Assembly: GCF_001590605.1 (NCBI RefSeq)
Contig: NZ_CP014504.1
Coordinates: 744,001 to 808,000, forward strand
Source of the DNA: Pedobacter cryoconitis
GTDB lineage: Bacteria > Bacteroidota > Bacteroidia > Sphingobacteriales > Sphingobacteriaceae
Reading direction: 5' to 3'
DNA: 64,000 nt
Below the pieces are notes generated by a model that ran no database searches, was not told where the DNA came from, and worked only from the letters and a program-made list of their open reading frames with translations. The number at the start of each line of letters is the position of its first letter. Positions within the stretch are counted from its first letter, which is position 1. Shown here one piece after another: positions 35,353-43,846 of the stretch. Position numbers and translations under genes: made by a program.

Positions 35353-36234
35353 TTATTTTAAGCTAAAGACCGCTTTGGGTTTTAGAAACATTCTTCCGTT
35401 TGCATCTTTGCTCCAGTCATAATGAGTTTCCGGCCACTTTTTTTTCTTGTCCTGTAATGGACTTTGATATTGATCCGCAGGGATACTATCTGTTTCAAAT
35501 TTGCCGCTTGGATAATGGAATTGATAGATATAGTCAAAATGATCAGTAGAACTGCCCTTTGCATTAAAAACTACAGTTTTTTTATCAGGTGACAGGATTG
35601 TAAAGTCTGCCTGCATTCTTTCTTTCGGATCTGGTCTTGGGATCAGGTAGGCCTTTGCTGTGCGCTGATTAAAAAGATAATCGTTGTTTACCAACAGCAG
35701 ATGACCACCTATTTTAGAAATACCCCGATAGATACTTTCATCTCCTGAAGAGATTTGTTCTTTAACTGGACGCTCAATCCGGTAAACTTTTAAGCCGTTT
35801 GGCTGTGCACGAAACACAAAAATACGGCTGCTGATATTGGAAGGCCCCGGCATATCCGCAAGGAATGCAGTTTTTTGTGGATTCAGATAATAGATTGTAT
35901 AGAAGTCTGATAAAGGTATTTCATCTGACTGATAATCCTCAACCAGGTTTTTCAGGTTAGGATTAAAACGGATTGTTGTATCTCTGTAAGTGATAATATT
36001 CCAGGACATGCGCCCCCTGCGCCCAAATATACCACCTATCAATTCTTCCTTTTTATTAGTCAATGTTAGTCTTTTAAAGAGCTGCGCTGTACCTTGTGCA
36101 GGTATATTCAAGTCTGTCTTTTCCGTAAATAATTCTGCTTGATAAACCCTTTCTTTTGGTTGACTACAGGAAATTAAGCTGATGGTTAGCAGACTTAATT
36201 TCCAAGTATTTTTTATTCCCTGTAATCTTTTCAT
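35353..36234 (-). CDS. Putative lipoprotein of unknown function, 293 residues
   Basis: N-terminal basic and hydrophobic segment ending LISC gives a lipobox (Cys23). The rest, about 270 residues, is predicted beta-rich and has repeated motifs of the type seen in propeller-like proteins (FYTIYYLNPQKTAFLAD, DFTILSPDKKTVVFNAKG), suggesting WD40-like or TolB-like strands. No known family was identified. It is 22 bases upstream of nothing in the same direction except the P-type ATPase gene that ends at 36257, so they may share a transcript (ATPase first). Confidence 0.75.
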   Translation of the reverse strand: MKRLQGIKNTWKLSLLTISLISCSQPKERVYQAELFTEKTDLNIPAQGTAQLFKRLTLTNKKEELIGGIFGRRGRMSWNIITYRDTTIRFNPNLKNLVEDYQSDEIPLSDFYTIYYLNPQKTAFLADMPGPSNISSRIFVFRAQPNGLKVYRIERPVKEQISSGDESIYRGISKIGGHLLLVNNDYLFNQRTAKAYLIPRPDPKERMQADFTILSPDKKTVVFNAKGSSTDHFDYIYQFHYPSGKFETDSIPADQYQSPLQDKKKKWPETHYDWSKDANGRMFLKPKAVFSLK

Positions 36235-36256
36235 TTCAGGGATGAAGATAATTAAA

Positions 36257-38284
36257 TTAAAGCTTCATTTTTTGAATTCTGACCGCATTTAAGATCGCCA
36301 GTAAAGCAACACCTACATCTGCAATTACAGCTTCCCATAAAGTTGCAACTCCACCTGCCCCTAAAATCAATACGATTACTTTCACACCCATGGCCAGTGC
36401 AATATTCTGCCATACAATGTTTTTAGTCAGTCTTCCGATTTTAATCGCTGTAACAATTTTTGAAGGCATATCGTTCTGAATGACAATATCCGCAGTTTCA
36501 ATAGTTGCATCGCTTCCTAATCCGCCCATGGCAATCCCTGCATCAGCTAAAGCAACAACCGGAGCATCATTAATTCCATCTCCAACAAAAGCGATATGCC
36601 TGCCTTGTTGTTTCAGCTCTTCTACTTTTTCTACTTTGTTTTCTGGTAAGAGATCACCAAAAGTACGATCTATGCCTAATAATCTGCCTATTTTGCTAAC
36701 CACAGCCTGTTTATCGCCGCTAAGCATCACGGTCTGGATTTTCATTTCGTGCATTTCCTTTACGGCTTGTATGGCATCTTCTTTCAGCTCATCAGCAATC
36801 GTAATAAATCCCGCATAAATCCCTTCAATGGCAACTACAACCACAGTATCTTCTTCCTGAACTGCTTCATCAGCATAAGCAATGTTAAACTGATCCAGCA
36901 GTTTGATATTTCCAGCCAGTACCTGTTTGCCGTCAATCAAACCTTTAAGCCCTTTTCCAGGCACTTCTTCCACTTCACCAATCTTTGTGCCCTGTAAAAC
37001 ATCGCCCGCATGTAAAGTTACCGCAGTAGCAATAGGATGGGTAGATTTACTTTCAATAGCTGCAGTTAAACGTAATAATTCTTTTTCATCACCATTCACA
37101 GCAACCACGCGCTGTACTTTGAAAACACCTTTAGTTAATGTTCCGGTTTTATCCATCACTACAGTATTAATCGTAGTCATTACATCCAGGAAGTTTGATC
37201 CTTTGAACAGAATACCGTTTTTAGAAGCCAGGCCTATGCCGCCAAAATAACCCAGTGGAATAGAAACGACTAAAGCACAAGGGCAGCTGATGACTAAGAA
37301 AACAAGGCCGCGGTATAACCATTCTGCAAATACATAATTGGTTACAAATAGATAAGGCAGGGCTACCACTAATACTGCCAGAGCGAATACAATGGGTGTA
37401 TAAACTTTGGCAAATCTCGAAATAAACAACTGGGTTTTAGATTTTCTGGCTGTTGCATCCTGTACCATTTCCAGAATCCTGTTCAGCTTACTATCTTTAA
37501 ATAGCGACAAAACTTTAACCTCTATTACTGTATTCAGGTTAATCATTCCGGCCAGTACACTGTCCCCTTTTGCTTTAGAATCTGGCTTGCTCTCTCCAGT
37601 CATTGCAGCAGTATTGAATGTCCCTTTAGCAGAAACCAGTTCACCATCTAAGGCTACTTTTTCTCCGGCCCTGACCTGGATCAGCTCACCAATTTCAACA
37701 TCGGCAGGTTTAACAGTGCTGGTTTTTCCATCCCTGATGACATCTACTGTATCCGGACGAATGTCTAATAGTGCTTTAATACTGCGTTTTGCATTAGATA
37801 CAGCAACATCCTGGAACCATTCTCCGATAGAATAAAATACCATCACCGCAACACCTTCACTGTAAGATCCGATAGAGAATGCACCAATTGTCGCTACACT
37901 CATCAGGAAAAATTCGTTGAAGAAATCCAGTCGCATTGCTTTTCGAAAGGCTAATTTCAAAACGTTATAGCCTGCCAGCAGATAAGCAGCCCCAAAAATC
38001 AGCAGGGAAACCGATTTGGCTGGTATGATTTTAAAACCATATTCCAGCGTTAGCATCACGGCAAGTATCGCTAAGGAAATTAATAAAGGGATCTGGCCTT
38101 TCCAGCCTGAATTTTCACCATCTCCATGGTCGTGGTCGTGATCATGGTCATCATGACTATGGGCGTCGTGACTGTGCCCGTCATGACTATGCGCATTATG
38201 CTGATGTGGCTTATGTGTTGCAGCAGGTTTTTTATCTGCAATGGTAGCTGTGTCACAGCAGGTGTCTATATTTTTAGTGGCCAT
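36257..38284 (-). CDS. Heavy-metal translocating P-type ATPase (P1B-2, zinc/cadmium type)
   Basis: Exports divalent metal from the cytoplasm using ATP. The 675 residues lack an HMA domain; instead residues about 24-57 are a His/Asp-rich stretch (repeats of HSHD and HDHD). The ion-binding CPC motif is in VISCPCALVVSIPLG near residue 335, the phosphorylated Asp in DKTGTLT near 382, STHPIA near 412 and GDGIND near 575. Helix 7-8 has MGVKVIVLILG and ADVGVALLAILNAVRI, the Lys/Asp pair of the P1B-2 Zn/Cd/Pb subgroup. The adjacent Fur/Zur-like regulator supports zinc. Confidence 0.94.
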   Translation of the reverse strand: MATKNIDTCCDTATIADKKPAATHKPHQHNAHSHDGHSHDAHSHDDHDHDHDHGDGENSGWKGQIPLLISLAILAVMLTLEYGFKIIPAKSVSLLIFGAAYLLAGYNVLKLAFRKAMRLDFFNEFFLMSVATIGAFSIGSYSEGVAVMVFYSIGEWFQDVAVSNAKRSIKALLDIRPDTVDVIRDGKTSTVKPADVEIGELIQVRAGEKVALDGELVSAKGTFNTAAMTGESKPDSKAKGDSVLAGMINLNTVIEVKVLSLFKDSKLNRILEMVQDATARKSKTQLFISRFAKVYTPIVFALAVLVVALPYLFVTNYVFAEWLYRGLVFLVISCPCALVVSIPLGYFGGIGLASKNGILFKGSNFLDVMTTINTVVMDKTGTLTKGVFKVQRVVAVNGDEKELLRLTAAIESKSTHPIATAVTLHAGDVLQGTKIGEVEEVPGKGLKGLIDGKQVLAGNIKLLDQFNIAYADEAVQEEDTVVVVAIEGIYAGFITIADELKEDAIQAVKEMHEMKIQTVMLSGDKQAVVSKIGRLLGIDRTFGDLLPENKVEKVEELKQQGRHIAFVGDGINDAPVVALADAGIAMGGLGSDATIETADIVIQNDMPSKIVTAIKIGRLTKNIVWQNIALAMGVKVIVLILGAGGVATLWEAVIADVGVALLAILNAVRIQKMKL

Positions 38285-38341
38285 AATGGTATCTTAAGTC
38301 AAAGAGATTTATTAAGCTAAGCTTTTTTTGATTCTCTAAAA

Positions 38342-38376
38342 CAAAGGTACTTTAAACTATAGCGCAATGGTATTGC
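38342..38376 (-). promoter_or_regulatory. Promoter of the P-type ATPase with a Zur/Fur-like dyad
   Basis: On the minus strand, TACCTTTG (38342-38349) matches TAnnTTTG. Fifteen bases upstream is the dyad GCAAT-ACC-ATTGC (38364-38376), in the position of the -33 element. The spacing and the neighbouring Fur-family gene make it a plausible operator for that regulator. A dyad this short could arise by chance. Confidence 0.45.
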
Positions 38377-38379
38377 AAA

Positions 38380-38799
38380 CTATTGAACACATTTATTACA
38401 AACGCCTTTAACGATCAGGTTAACTTCTTCAGATTTAAAGCCGTCTGGTAAGGCAATTTGCGGGATATGGTGTTTAGGCAGACAAGAAGTCTCCCGGCAG
38501 GTATTACAGAAAAAGTGAACATGCAGGTCGTGGTGATGTCCGGCTTCGCAATCATTTTCACAAAGTGCAAATTTGGTTGCACCAGAACCATCATCGATAC
38601 TGTGTACCAGTCCTTTTTCTTCAAATTTCTTCAATGCACGGTATAAAGTGATCCGGTCTGAAGGGTCTAATCCTTTCTCCAAATCCGTCAGGCTGATCGC
38701 TGAAGACTGCTTCAACAGAAAATCCAGCACCAGTAACCGCATAGCAGTAGGGTTAATGTCTTTCCGGATCAGCATTGCTTCAATATTCTCAGTCATCAT
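38380..38799 (-). CDS. Fur family transcriptional regulator (Zur-like)
   Basis: A 139-residue metal-responsive repressor. N-terminal winged helix (about 1-80, with DRITLYRALKKFEEKGLV), then the dimerisation/metal domain with GHHHDLHVHFFC near 92-103, CNTC and a final VKGVCNKC, that is two CxxC zinc sites plus a His-rich sensing site. This pattern is that of Zur/Fur. It lies directly upstream of the zinc-type ATPase (about 95 bases between the genes), so control of that gene, and perhaps of itself, is likely. Confidence 0.9.
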   Translation of the reverse strand: MMTENIEAMLIRKDINPTAMRLLVLDFLLKQSSAISLTDLEKGLDPSDRITLYRALKKFEEKGLVHSIDDGSGATKFALCENDCEAGHHHDLHVHFFCNTCRETSCLPKHHIPQIALPDGFKSEEVNLIVKGVCNKCVQ

Positions 38800-38832
38800 G
38801 AATCAGGTTAATATAAAATGGTAAATAGCCTA

Positions 38833-38871
38833 TAAAAATAAAGTATCACAACCCAAAGGTCGTGATACTTT
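38833..38871 (-). terminator. Terminator between the repeat protein and the Fur gene
   Basis: Arms AAAGTATCACAAC (38840-38852) and GTCGTGATACTTT (38859-38871). On the minus strand the one mismatch becomes a G-U pair and the stem is followed by a T-rich run (TTTATTTTTA), so it fits the minus-strand gene at 38915. Confidence 0.75.
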
Positions 38872-38914
38872 ACAATAAGAATTAATAATATCAGTAATTT
38901 ATTGGTAATATCTA

Positions 38915-39508
38915 TTAATTACGGCCACCTCTTCCATGTCCACCACGGTCGCCACCATGGTTTCCTCTGTCTCCGCCATGGTTTCCTCTGTCCCAGCCAT
39001 GGTTGCCTCTGTCTCCGCGATCATGTCCGCCATTTCCTTTTCCCCAGCCATTTCCTCTATCATGACCTCTTCCCCAGCCGTTACCATTTCCTCTGTAATA
39101 ATCTCTTCTGTCGTTACGGTAATTATTTCTGACTACGACCCGCGATGGTCTGCTGTAATAGTTATTGCTTACATATTGCGTTCTGTAATAATTGTGTCTT
39201 GTCCATGGATTAGCATAGTTATTAATCACAACTTTTCTGCCACCATACAAATCATAACCTCTGTATCTGGAAGGAAGAGAACGCGCACGGATCCACCTGT
39301 TGCCACTTAAATAAACAAATTGACGGGTTGGTACATAGTAATAGCTATCTACATCCGGCAGGTAATAATAATCAACGTGATCATACCCTCTAGGGCCCCA
39401 TTGGGGTTGTGACCCAATATTTATACTTAAACTCACCTGCGCTTTCGCTGCTGGTGCAGCTGCAAGGGAAGCAATTCCGATAGCAGCAATTAAAAGTAAT
39501 TTTCTCAT
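38915..39508 (-). CDS. Secreted protein with a Gly/Arg/His/Asp-rich repetitive C-terminus
   Basis: A 197-residue exported protein: signal peptide to about residue 23 (ending AKAQ), a Tyr-rich middle (DHVDYYYLPDVDSYYYVP) and a basic repetitive tail from about residue 128 made of short GN, HDRG and GDRGNHG units. Such YXWX-like secreted proteins are known in Bacteroidota without clear function. The His-rich repeats could bind metal, and the gene lies next to the Zur-like and zinc ATPase genes; both points are suggestive only. Gene identity as a secreted protein is sound. Confidence 0.8.
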   Translation of the reverse strand: MRKLLLIAAIGIASLAAAPAAKAQVSLSINIGSQPQWGPRGYDHVDYYYLPDVDSYYYVPTRQFVYLSGNRWIRARSLPSRYRGYDLYGGRKVVINNYANPWTRHNYYRTQYVSNNYYSRPSRVVVRNNYRNDRRDYYRGNGNGWGRGHDRGNGWGKGNGGHDRGDRGNHGWDRGNHGGDRGNHGGDRGGHGRGGRN

Positions 39509-39600
39509 AACGTTTCAAATTTGTGTGTGTATGTAAATTGTCAAAGTTTATGCCATGATTATAAATGCATCCTAAACCCATGGTCGTAAACTTATTTGGT

Positions 39601-39608
39601 TATATTTG
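39601..39608 (+). promoter_or_regulatory. -7 element of gatB promoter
   Basis: TATATTTG matches TAnnTTTG, 42 bases before the gatB ATG. Confidence 0.5.
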
Positions 39609-39650
39609 TGAGACAGTAATTCACGACATTAGTTTAATTTATTGCCTTAA

Positions 39651-41114
39651 ATGAGTACGAAAACTGCTATTTCTCCCACAGCATTTGAATTGGTATCAGG
39701 CTTAGAGATTCACGTTCAGTTAAATACAAAATCGAAAATATTTTCTTCAGATAGCGCAGCTTTTGGTGCAAAACCTAATGCGCACATCTCTCCGGTTTCA
39801 TTGGCTTTGCCTGGTGCATTGCCTAAAATGAATAAAGAAGTAGTTGGAAAAGCGATCAGAATGGGGCTGGCCCTGAACTGTACAATCAATCAGACCAATT
39901 ACTTTGACCGTAAAAATTACTTCTATGCCGATCTGCCTAAAGGGTATCAGATTACTCAGGATAACAAGCCGGTTTGCCAGAATGGATATATTGACCTGGT
40001 TTTAAGTGATGGCACGGAAAAGCGAATCGGAATCAACAGGATTCACATGGAAGAGGATGCAGGTAAAAGCATGCATGACCAGGATGATCACTATTCTTTT
40101 GTTGATTTGAACAGGGCAGGGGTGCCTTTGATAGAAATCGTAACTGAACCTGATATCCGTTCTGCCGAAGAAGCTTCTGTATTGCTAACCGAAATGAGGA
40201 AGCTGGTGAGGCATCTTGATGTAGGGGACGGAAATATGGAAGAAGGAAGTTTCCGCTGCGATGCCAATATCTCTGTCCGTGAAAATGGAACGGAAGAATT
40301 CGGTACGCGCTGCGAGGTGAAAAACCTGAACTCAATCCGCAATGTACGCAGAGCAATGGAATTTGAATTTAACCGCCAGATCGGGGTGATCACAGGCGGG
40401 GGTTCAATTGTTCAGAGCACTTTGACTTTTGACGCTGACCACGGAACTACAGCGCCAATGCGGACCAAAGAAATGGCAAATGATTATCGTTATTTCCCTG
40501 ATCCGGATCTTCCGCCGATAGTGATCTCAGATGAATGGCTGGCTGCTTTGAAAGCGGGGATGCCGGCATTACCCCGTGAAATTACAGCAAAACTAATGGC
40601 AGATTTCGGGCTGAATAATTCAGAAGCTTCAATTTTCACAGAGGACAAAGAATTGCTGGACTATCTGAATGCTGCTTTAGTTTTGGTGAAAAATCCTAAA
40701 AACCTGATTAACTGGCTTACTGGCCCGATCAGAGCTTTATTAAATGAACAGGATGCAACTATTACTACTTTCAAAGTGAGTCCTGCACAAATGGCCGCGG
40801 TCGTTAACCTGGTAGAAGAGAAGAAAATTACGCAGCAAATTGCTTTACAACAATTATTACCGGCTATACAGTTGGCTAAAGATGCAGATGTTGCTGCATT
40901 GGCCGGGCAGCTTAATCTGCTGATTGTAGAGAACGCTGATGAACTGGATGGTTTTGTAGATCAGGTGCTGGAAAAATTCAAACCACAGGTTGCAGCTTAC
41001 AAAACTGGTAAAAAAGGAGTTTTAGGTTTATTTGTCGGAGAAGTGATGAAACTGGCGAAAGGGAAAGCAGACCCGGCAAAAATTAATGAACTGTTATTGG
41101 GAAAATTAAAATAA
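39651..41114 (+). CDS. gatB: Asp-tRNA(Asn)/Glu-tRNA(Gln) amidotransferase subunit B
   Basis: tRNA-binding and kinase subunit of GatCAB. The 487-residue protein has the family start with GLEIHVQLNTKSKIFSS near residue 18, the YFDRKNYFYADLPKGYQITQ segment near 83, HMEEDAGKS near 127 and RCDANISVR near 200, then the C-terminal helical YqeY-like domain. Full length. gatA is not in this window and gatC is 34 kb upstream. A TlpA-like gene follows 25 bases later and may be co-transcribed. Confidence 0.97.
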   Translation: MSTKTAISPTAFELVSGLEIHVQLNTKSKIFSSDSAAFGAKPNAHISPVSLALPGALPKMNKEVVGKAIRMGLALNCTINQTNYFDRKNYFYADLPKGYQITQDNKPVCQNGYIDLVLSDGTEKRIGINRIHMEEDAGKSMHDQDDHYSFVDLNRAGVPLIEIVTEPDIRSAEEASVLLTEMRKLVRHLDVGDGNMEEGSFRCDANISVRENGTEEFGTRCEVKNLNSIRNVRRAMEFEFNRQIGVITGGGSIVQSTLTFDADHGTTAPMRTKEMANDYRYFPDPDLPPIVISDEWLAALKAGMPALPREITAKLMADFGLNNSEASIFTEDKELLDYLNAALVLVKNPKNLINWLTGPIRALLNEQDATITTFKVSPAQMAAVVNLVEEKKITQQIALQQLLPAIQLAKDADVAALAGQLNLLIVENADELDGFVDQVLEKFKPQVAAYKTGKKGVLGLFVGEVMKLAKGKADPAKINELLLGKLK

Positions 41115-41139
41115 GGATTAATCTATAGAGTATATAAAT

Positions 41140-42246
41140 ATGAACAGAATAGCCACCCTTTTAATCGTGTGCGTTGCATTTGTCGCTTGTAATGACAAAA
41201 GCAAATTTGAGATCAGCGGGAAATTTGAACACGCTAAGCCACAAGCAAAAGTTTATTTATACGGAATTAACAAAACAAGCGAGACACCGCTCGATTCTAC
41301 AGTATTATCCAATAAAGGAGAATTTAAATTCAACAGAAGTACACCTGAAGTAGATTTCTTTAGAGTGAAGATTGAGAACAGCGAATATATGCTGATCGCT
41401 AAAAATGGAGATGTCATCAAATTAGAGGCAGATCTTGAAGATAAAAATCTTGCTTATAAACTATCAGGAGCAGCAGAAGCTGACAAACTGGAAGAATTGA
41501 ATAAGAACAAAAATCAGTATGTGGCGAAGCTTGCAGCTTTACAGGCACAGTTTGAAGAAAATGTAGCGAATCAGCCGCACAACAGAGATGCTATCGCAAA
41601 TCAAATGAGACCAGCGCTGATTAAAGAAAACGAAGGATTGGTAAACTATATTCTGAAATTTGCCATGGACAATACGACTTCCCTTGCTGGATTCTATGCT
41701 ATCAACTCTTTAAATCCAAGTGATTATGAGAAAGAAATGATTGCATACTCAGAAAAAATCAAGAGTAATTTCAATAAAAATGAAGCAGTAACTGACTTTT
41801 TAGTGAGAATGGCTAAATTGAAATCTGTACAGATCGGACAGCTTGCGCCAGATTTTACCATGAATACACTGGATGGCAAAACGGTTAAACTATCAGATTT
41901 AAGAGGTAAATATGTTTTGCTTGATTTCTGGGCTTCCTGGTGCCAGCCTTGCAGACAGGAAAATCCAAATGTAGTAAAGGTCTATAACAAATATAAAGAC
42001 AGGAAATTCACTATTCTGGGTGTATCCTTAGATAAGGATCCTGTAGCATGGAAACAGGCGGTAATTGCCGACGGATTAACATGGACGCATGCCAGTGAAC
42101 TGAAAGATTTTGAAAGCCCTACAGTAAGAATGTACCAGGTTGAAGCTATTCCAAGCTCATTCATATTAGATCCATCCGGTAAAATCATCGCTAAAAACCT
42201 GAGAGCTGAGGAATTGGATACGTTTTTAGAAAAGACTTTACGTTAA
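41140..42246 (+). CDS. TlpA-like thioredoxin-fold protein with DUF4369 domain
   Basis: Exported disulfide oxidoreductase, 368 residues. A signal/lipobox at the N-terminus (LLIVCVAFVAC, Cys16) suggests a lipoprotein. The N-terminal part (about 20-110) is DUF4369-like, the middle is helical, and the C-terminal redoxin domain (about 225-368) has the active site FWASWCQPCRQEN (CxxC, near 266-269). Such proteins reduce or isomerise disulfides at the envelope in Bacteroidota. Directly follows gatB. Confidence 0.92.
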   Translation: MNRIATLLIVCVAFVACNDKSKFEISGKFEHAKPQAKVYLYGINKTSETPLDSTVLSNKGEFKFNRSTPEVDFFRVKIENSEYMLIAKNGDVIKLEADLEDKNLAYKLSGAAEADKLEELNKNKNQYVAKLAALQAQFEENVANQPHNRDAIANQMRPALIKENEGLVNYILKFAMDNTTSLAGFYAINSLNPSDYEKEMIAYSEKIKSNFNKNEAVTDFLVRMAKLKSVQIGQLAPDFTMNTLDGKTVKLSDLRGKYVLLDFWASWCQPCRQENPNVVKVYNKYKDRKFTILGVSLDKDPVAWKQAVIADGLTWTHASELKDFESPTVRMYQVEAIPSSFILDPSGKIIAKNLRAEELDTFLEKTLR

Positions 42247-42277
42247 TCCTAATTCAATGTTAAACTATCAGGTGTCA

Positions 42278-42304
42278 TTAACAATTTGTTAACTTACCTT
42301 TAAC
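42278..42304 (+). promoter_or_regulatory. Pho-box-like array: three TTAAC direct repeats, period 11 bp
   Basis: TTAAC occurs at 42278, 42289 and 42300, exactly 11 bp apart. Direct repeats with an 11-bp period and a TTAAC/CTTAAC core are the binding pattern of PhoB/PhoP-type regulators. They lie 22 bases upstream of an imperfect -7 element (TAATTTCG, 42326-42333) and just before a PhoB-like gene, so positive autoregulation is a reasonable inference. Confidence 0.6.
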
Positions 42305-42351
42305 CTGGTTATGCAAATGATTACTTAATTTCGTAACAAATATTTAAAGAC

Positions 42352-43041
42352 ATGAGCGCCGTAAAACAAAAGATACTGATAGTTGATGATGAACCTGATA
42401 TCTTAGAGTTAGTCGAATATAATCTTAAAAAAGAAGGTTATCAGGTTTACCTGGCCAGTAACGGACAGGATGGGATTGCAGTTGCGAAGAAAGTGCATCC
42501 TGATCTGATCATTCTGGATATTATGATGCCTAAGATGGATGGAATTGAAGCCTGCCGTCTGATGCGTGCTATTCCTGAGTTTAAAAATACTTTCATGGTT
42601 TTTTTGACTGCAAGAAGTGAAGAATACTCAGAAATTGCTGGTTTTAATGTAGGTGCAGATGATTATATCGCTAAACCAATTAAGCCGCGCGCTTTAGTAA
42701 GCCGCATCAATGCTATCTTGAGAAGAAATGTAAGTAATGATGAAGTTTCTGAGAACAAAGTTGAAATCGGAGATTTAGTGATCGACAGAGAGGCTTATCT
42801 TGTTTATCAGAGCGGACAAAAAGTAGTATTGGCAAAGAAAGAATTTGAATTGCTGTACCTGCTGGCTTCTAAACCTGGTAAAGTATATACAAGAGAGTCA
42901 ATTCTTAAAAATATATGGGAAGATTCTGTAGTAGTCACTAACCGGACTATAGATGTGCATATCCGTAAATTGAGAGAGAAATTGGGCGAAACTTACGTGG
43001 CAACTGTTAAAGGAGTAGGGTATAAATTCGAACTTTCTTAA
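42352..43041 (+). CDS. PhoB-like response regulator (OmpR/PhoB family)
   Basis: A 229-residue response regulator: receiver domain with acidic pocket VDDEPD, phosphorylated Asp56 in LIILDIMMPKMDG, and Lys in AKPIKP; then an OmpR-type winged helix ending TVKGVGYKFE. Sequence features (GADDYIAKPIKPR, VVLAKKEFELLYLLASKPGKVYTRE) are those of the PhoB-type regulators of Bacteroidota. No histidine kinase is adjacent, so it is an orphan in this window. A Pho-box-like repeat lies in its promoter. PhoB is likely but its cognate kinase is not visible. Confidence 0.88.
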   Translation: MSAVKQKILIVDDEPDILELVEYNLKKEGYQVYLASNGQDGIAVAKKVHPDLIILDIMMPKMDGIEACRLMRAIPEFKNTFMVFLTARSEEYSEIAGFNVGADDYIAKPIKPRALVSRINAILRRNVSNDEVSENKVEIGDLVIDREAYLVYQSGQKVVLAKKEFELLYLLASKPGKVYTRESILKNIWEDSVVVTNRTIDVHIRKLREKLGETYVATVKGVGYKFELS

Positions 43042-43081
43042 TCATTTACATTCTTATTTCAAATGGTAAAGGATGAAATTG

Positions 43082-43089
43082 TACTTTTG
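43082..43089 (+). promoter_or_regulatory. -7 element of the RluA gene promoter
   Basis: TACTTTTG matches TAnnTTTG, 23 bases before the TTG start codon at 43113, which supports that start. Confidence 0.5.
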
Positions 43090-43112
43090 TACTGTTTTAT
43101 AAATCCACACCA

Positions 43113-43835
43113 TTGAAATATCCTTCATTTAAAGACCTCATTCTATTCGAAGACGATAACCATATCGTTGTAAATAAGCCGCCATTTGTTGCCTCATTAG
43201 ACGAGCGTGGCGGCTCAGGCGAAGTTAATATACTTCGCCTTGCAAAGCAGTATTCAGCTGATGCCCAGGTTTGTCACCGTTTGGACAAAGAAACATCAGG
43301 TGCAATTATCATTGCTAAAAACCCGGAAGCCTATCGTTCAGTCTCGATGCAATTTGAGAAGCGTAAAGTTCAGAAGACGTATCATGCCGTTGTTGACGGG
43401 TTGTTTACGTTTAAAGAGCTTTTCATTGACCTGCCTATCTTAAATGATGGAAACAGGAGCGTGACGATTGACCGTAAGGAAGGAAAGCGTGCTGAAACCA
43501 TTTTTAATTCTATTAAGTTTTACAGACATTATACTTTAGTAGAATGTAAGCCGATTACTGGCCGCATGCACCAGATCAGGATTCACCTGGCTACCCAGCG
43601 TGCTGCAATTTGCGGGGATACTTTATATAAAGGTAAACCTGTATTTTTGTCCAGTATTAAAAAAGGGTACCGGATTGCAAAGGATGATGAAGAGCTTCCG
43701 ATTATGAAGCGTTTCGCCCTGCACGCCAAACATGTGATTTTTAAAGGACTGGATGGGGAAGACATCGAAATTGATGCACCATATCCTAAAGACTTTGCTA
43801 CACTGATTAAATTGTTAGATAAATTCGATTGCTAA
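43113..43835 (+). CDS. RluA family pseudouridine synthase
   Basis: Converts a uridine in rRNA or tRNA to pseudouridine. The 240-residue protein has the catalytic motif AQVCHRLDKETSGAIIIAK (Asp near residue 56), NKPPFVAS near 25 and the GRMHQIRIHLA segment near 150. There is no S4 domain. Translation begins at a TTG, since the first in-frame ATG lies far inside the catalytic domain; a -7 element 23 bases upstream fits. The exact RNA target cannot be named. Confidence 0.92.
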   Translation: MKYPSFKDLILFEDDNHIVVNKPPFVASLDERGGSGEVNILRLAKQYSADAQVCHRLDKETSGAIIIAKNPEAYRSVSMQFEKRKVQKTYHAVVDGLFTFKELFIDLPILNDGNRSVTIDRKEGKRAETIFNSIKFYRHYTLVECKPITGRMHQIRIHLATQRAAICGDTLYKGKPVFLSSIKKGYRIAKDDEELPIMKRFALHAKHVIFKGLDGEDIEIDAPYPKDFATLIKLLDKFDC

Positions 43836-43846
43836 ACTCATAAGAA

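Noticed and set aside
38936..39310. Plus-strand open frame of 124 codons opposite the repeat protein
   Set aside because: It is the antisense shadow of the Gly/Arg-rich repeats, with Ser/Val/Ile/Met-rich monotonous content; the minus-strand frame has a signal peptide and a family pattern.
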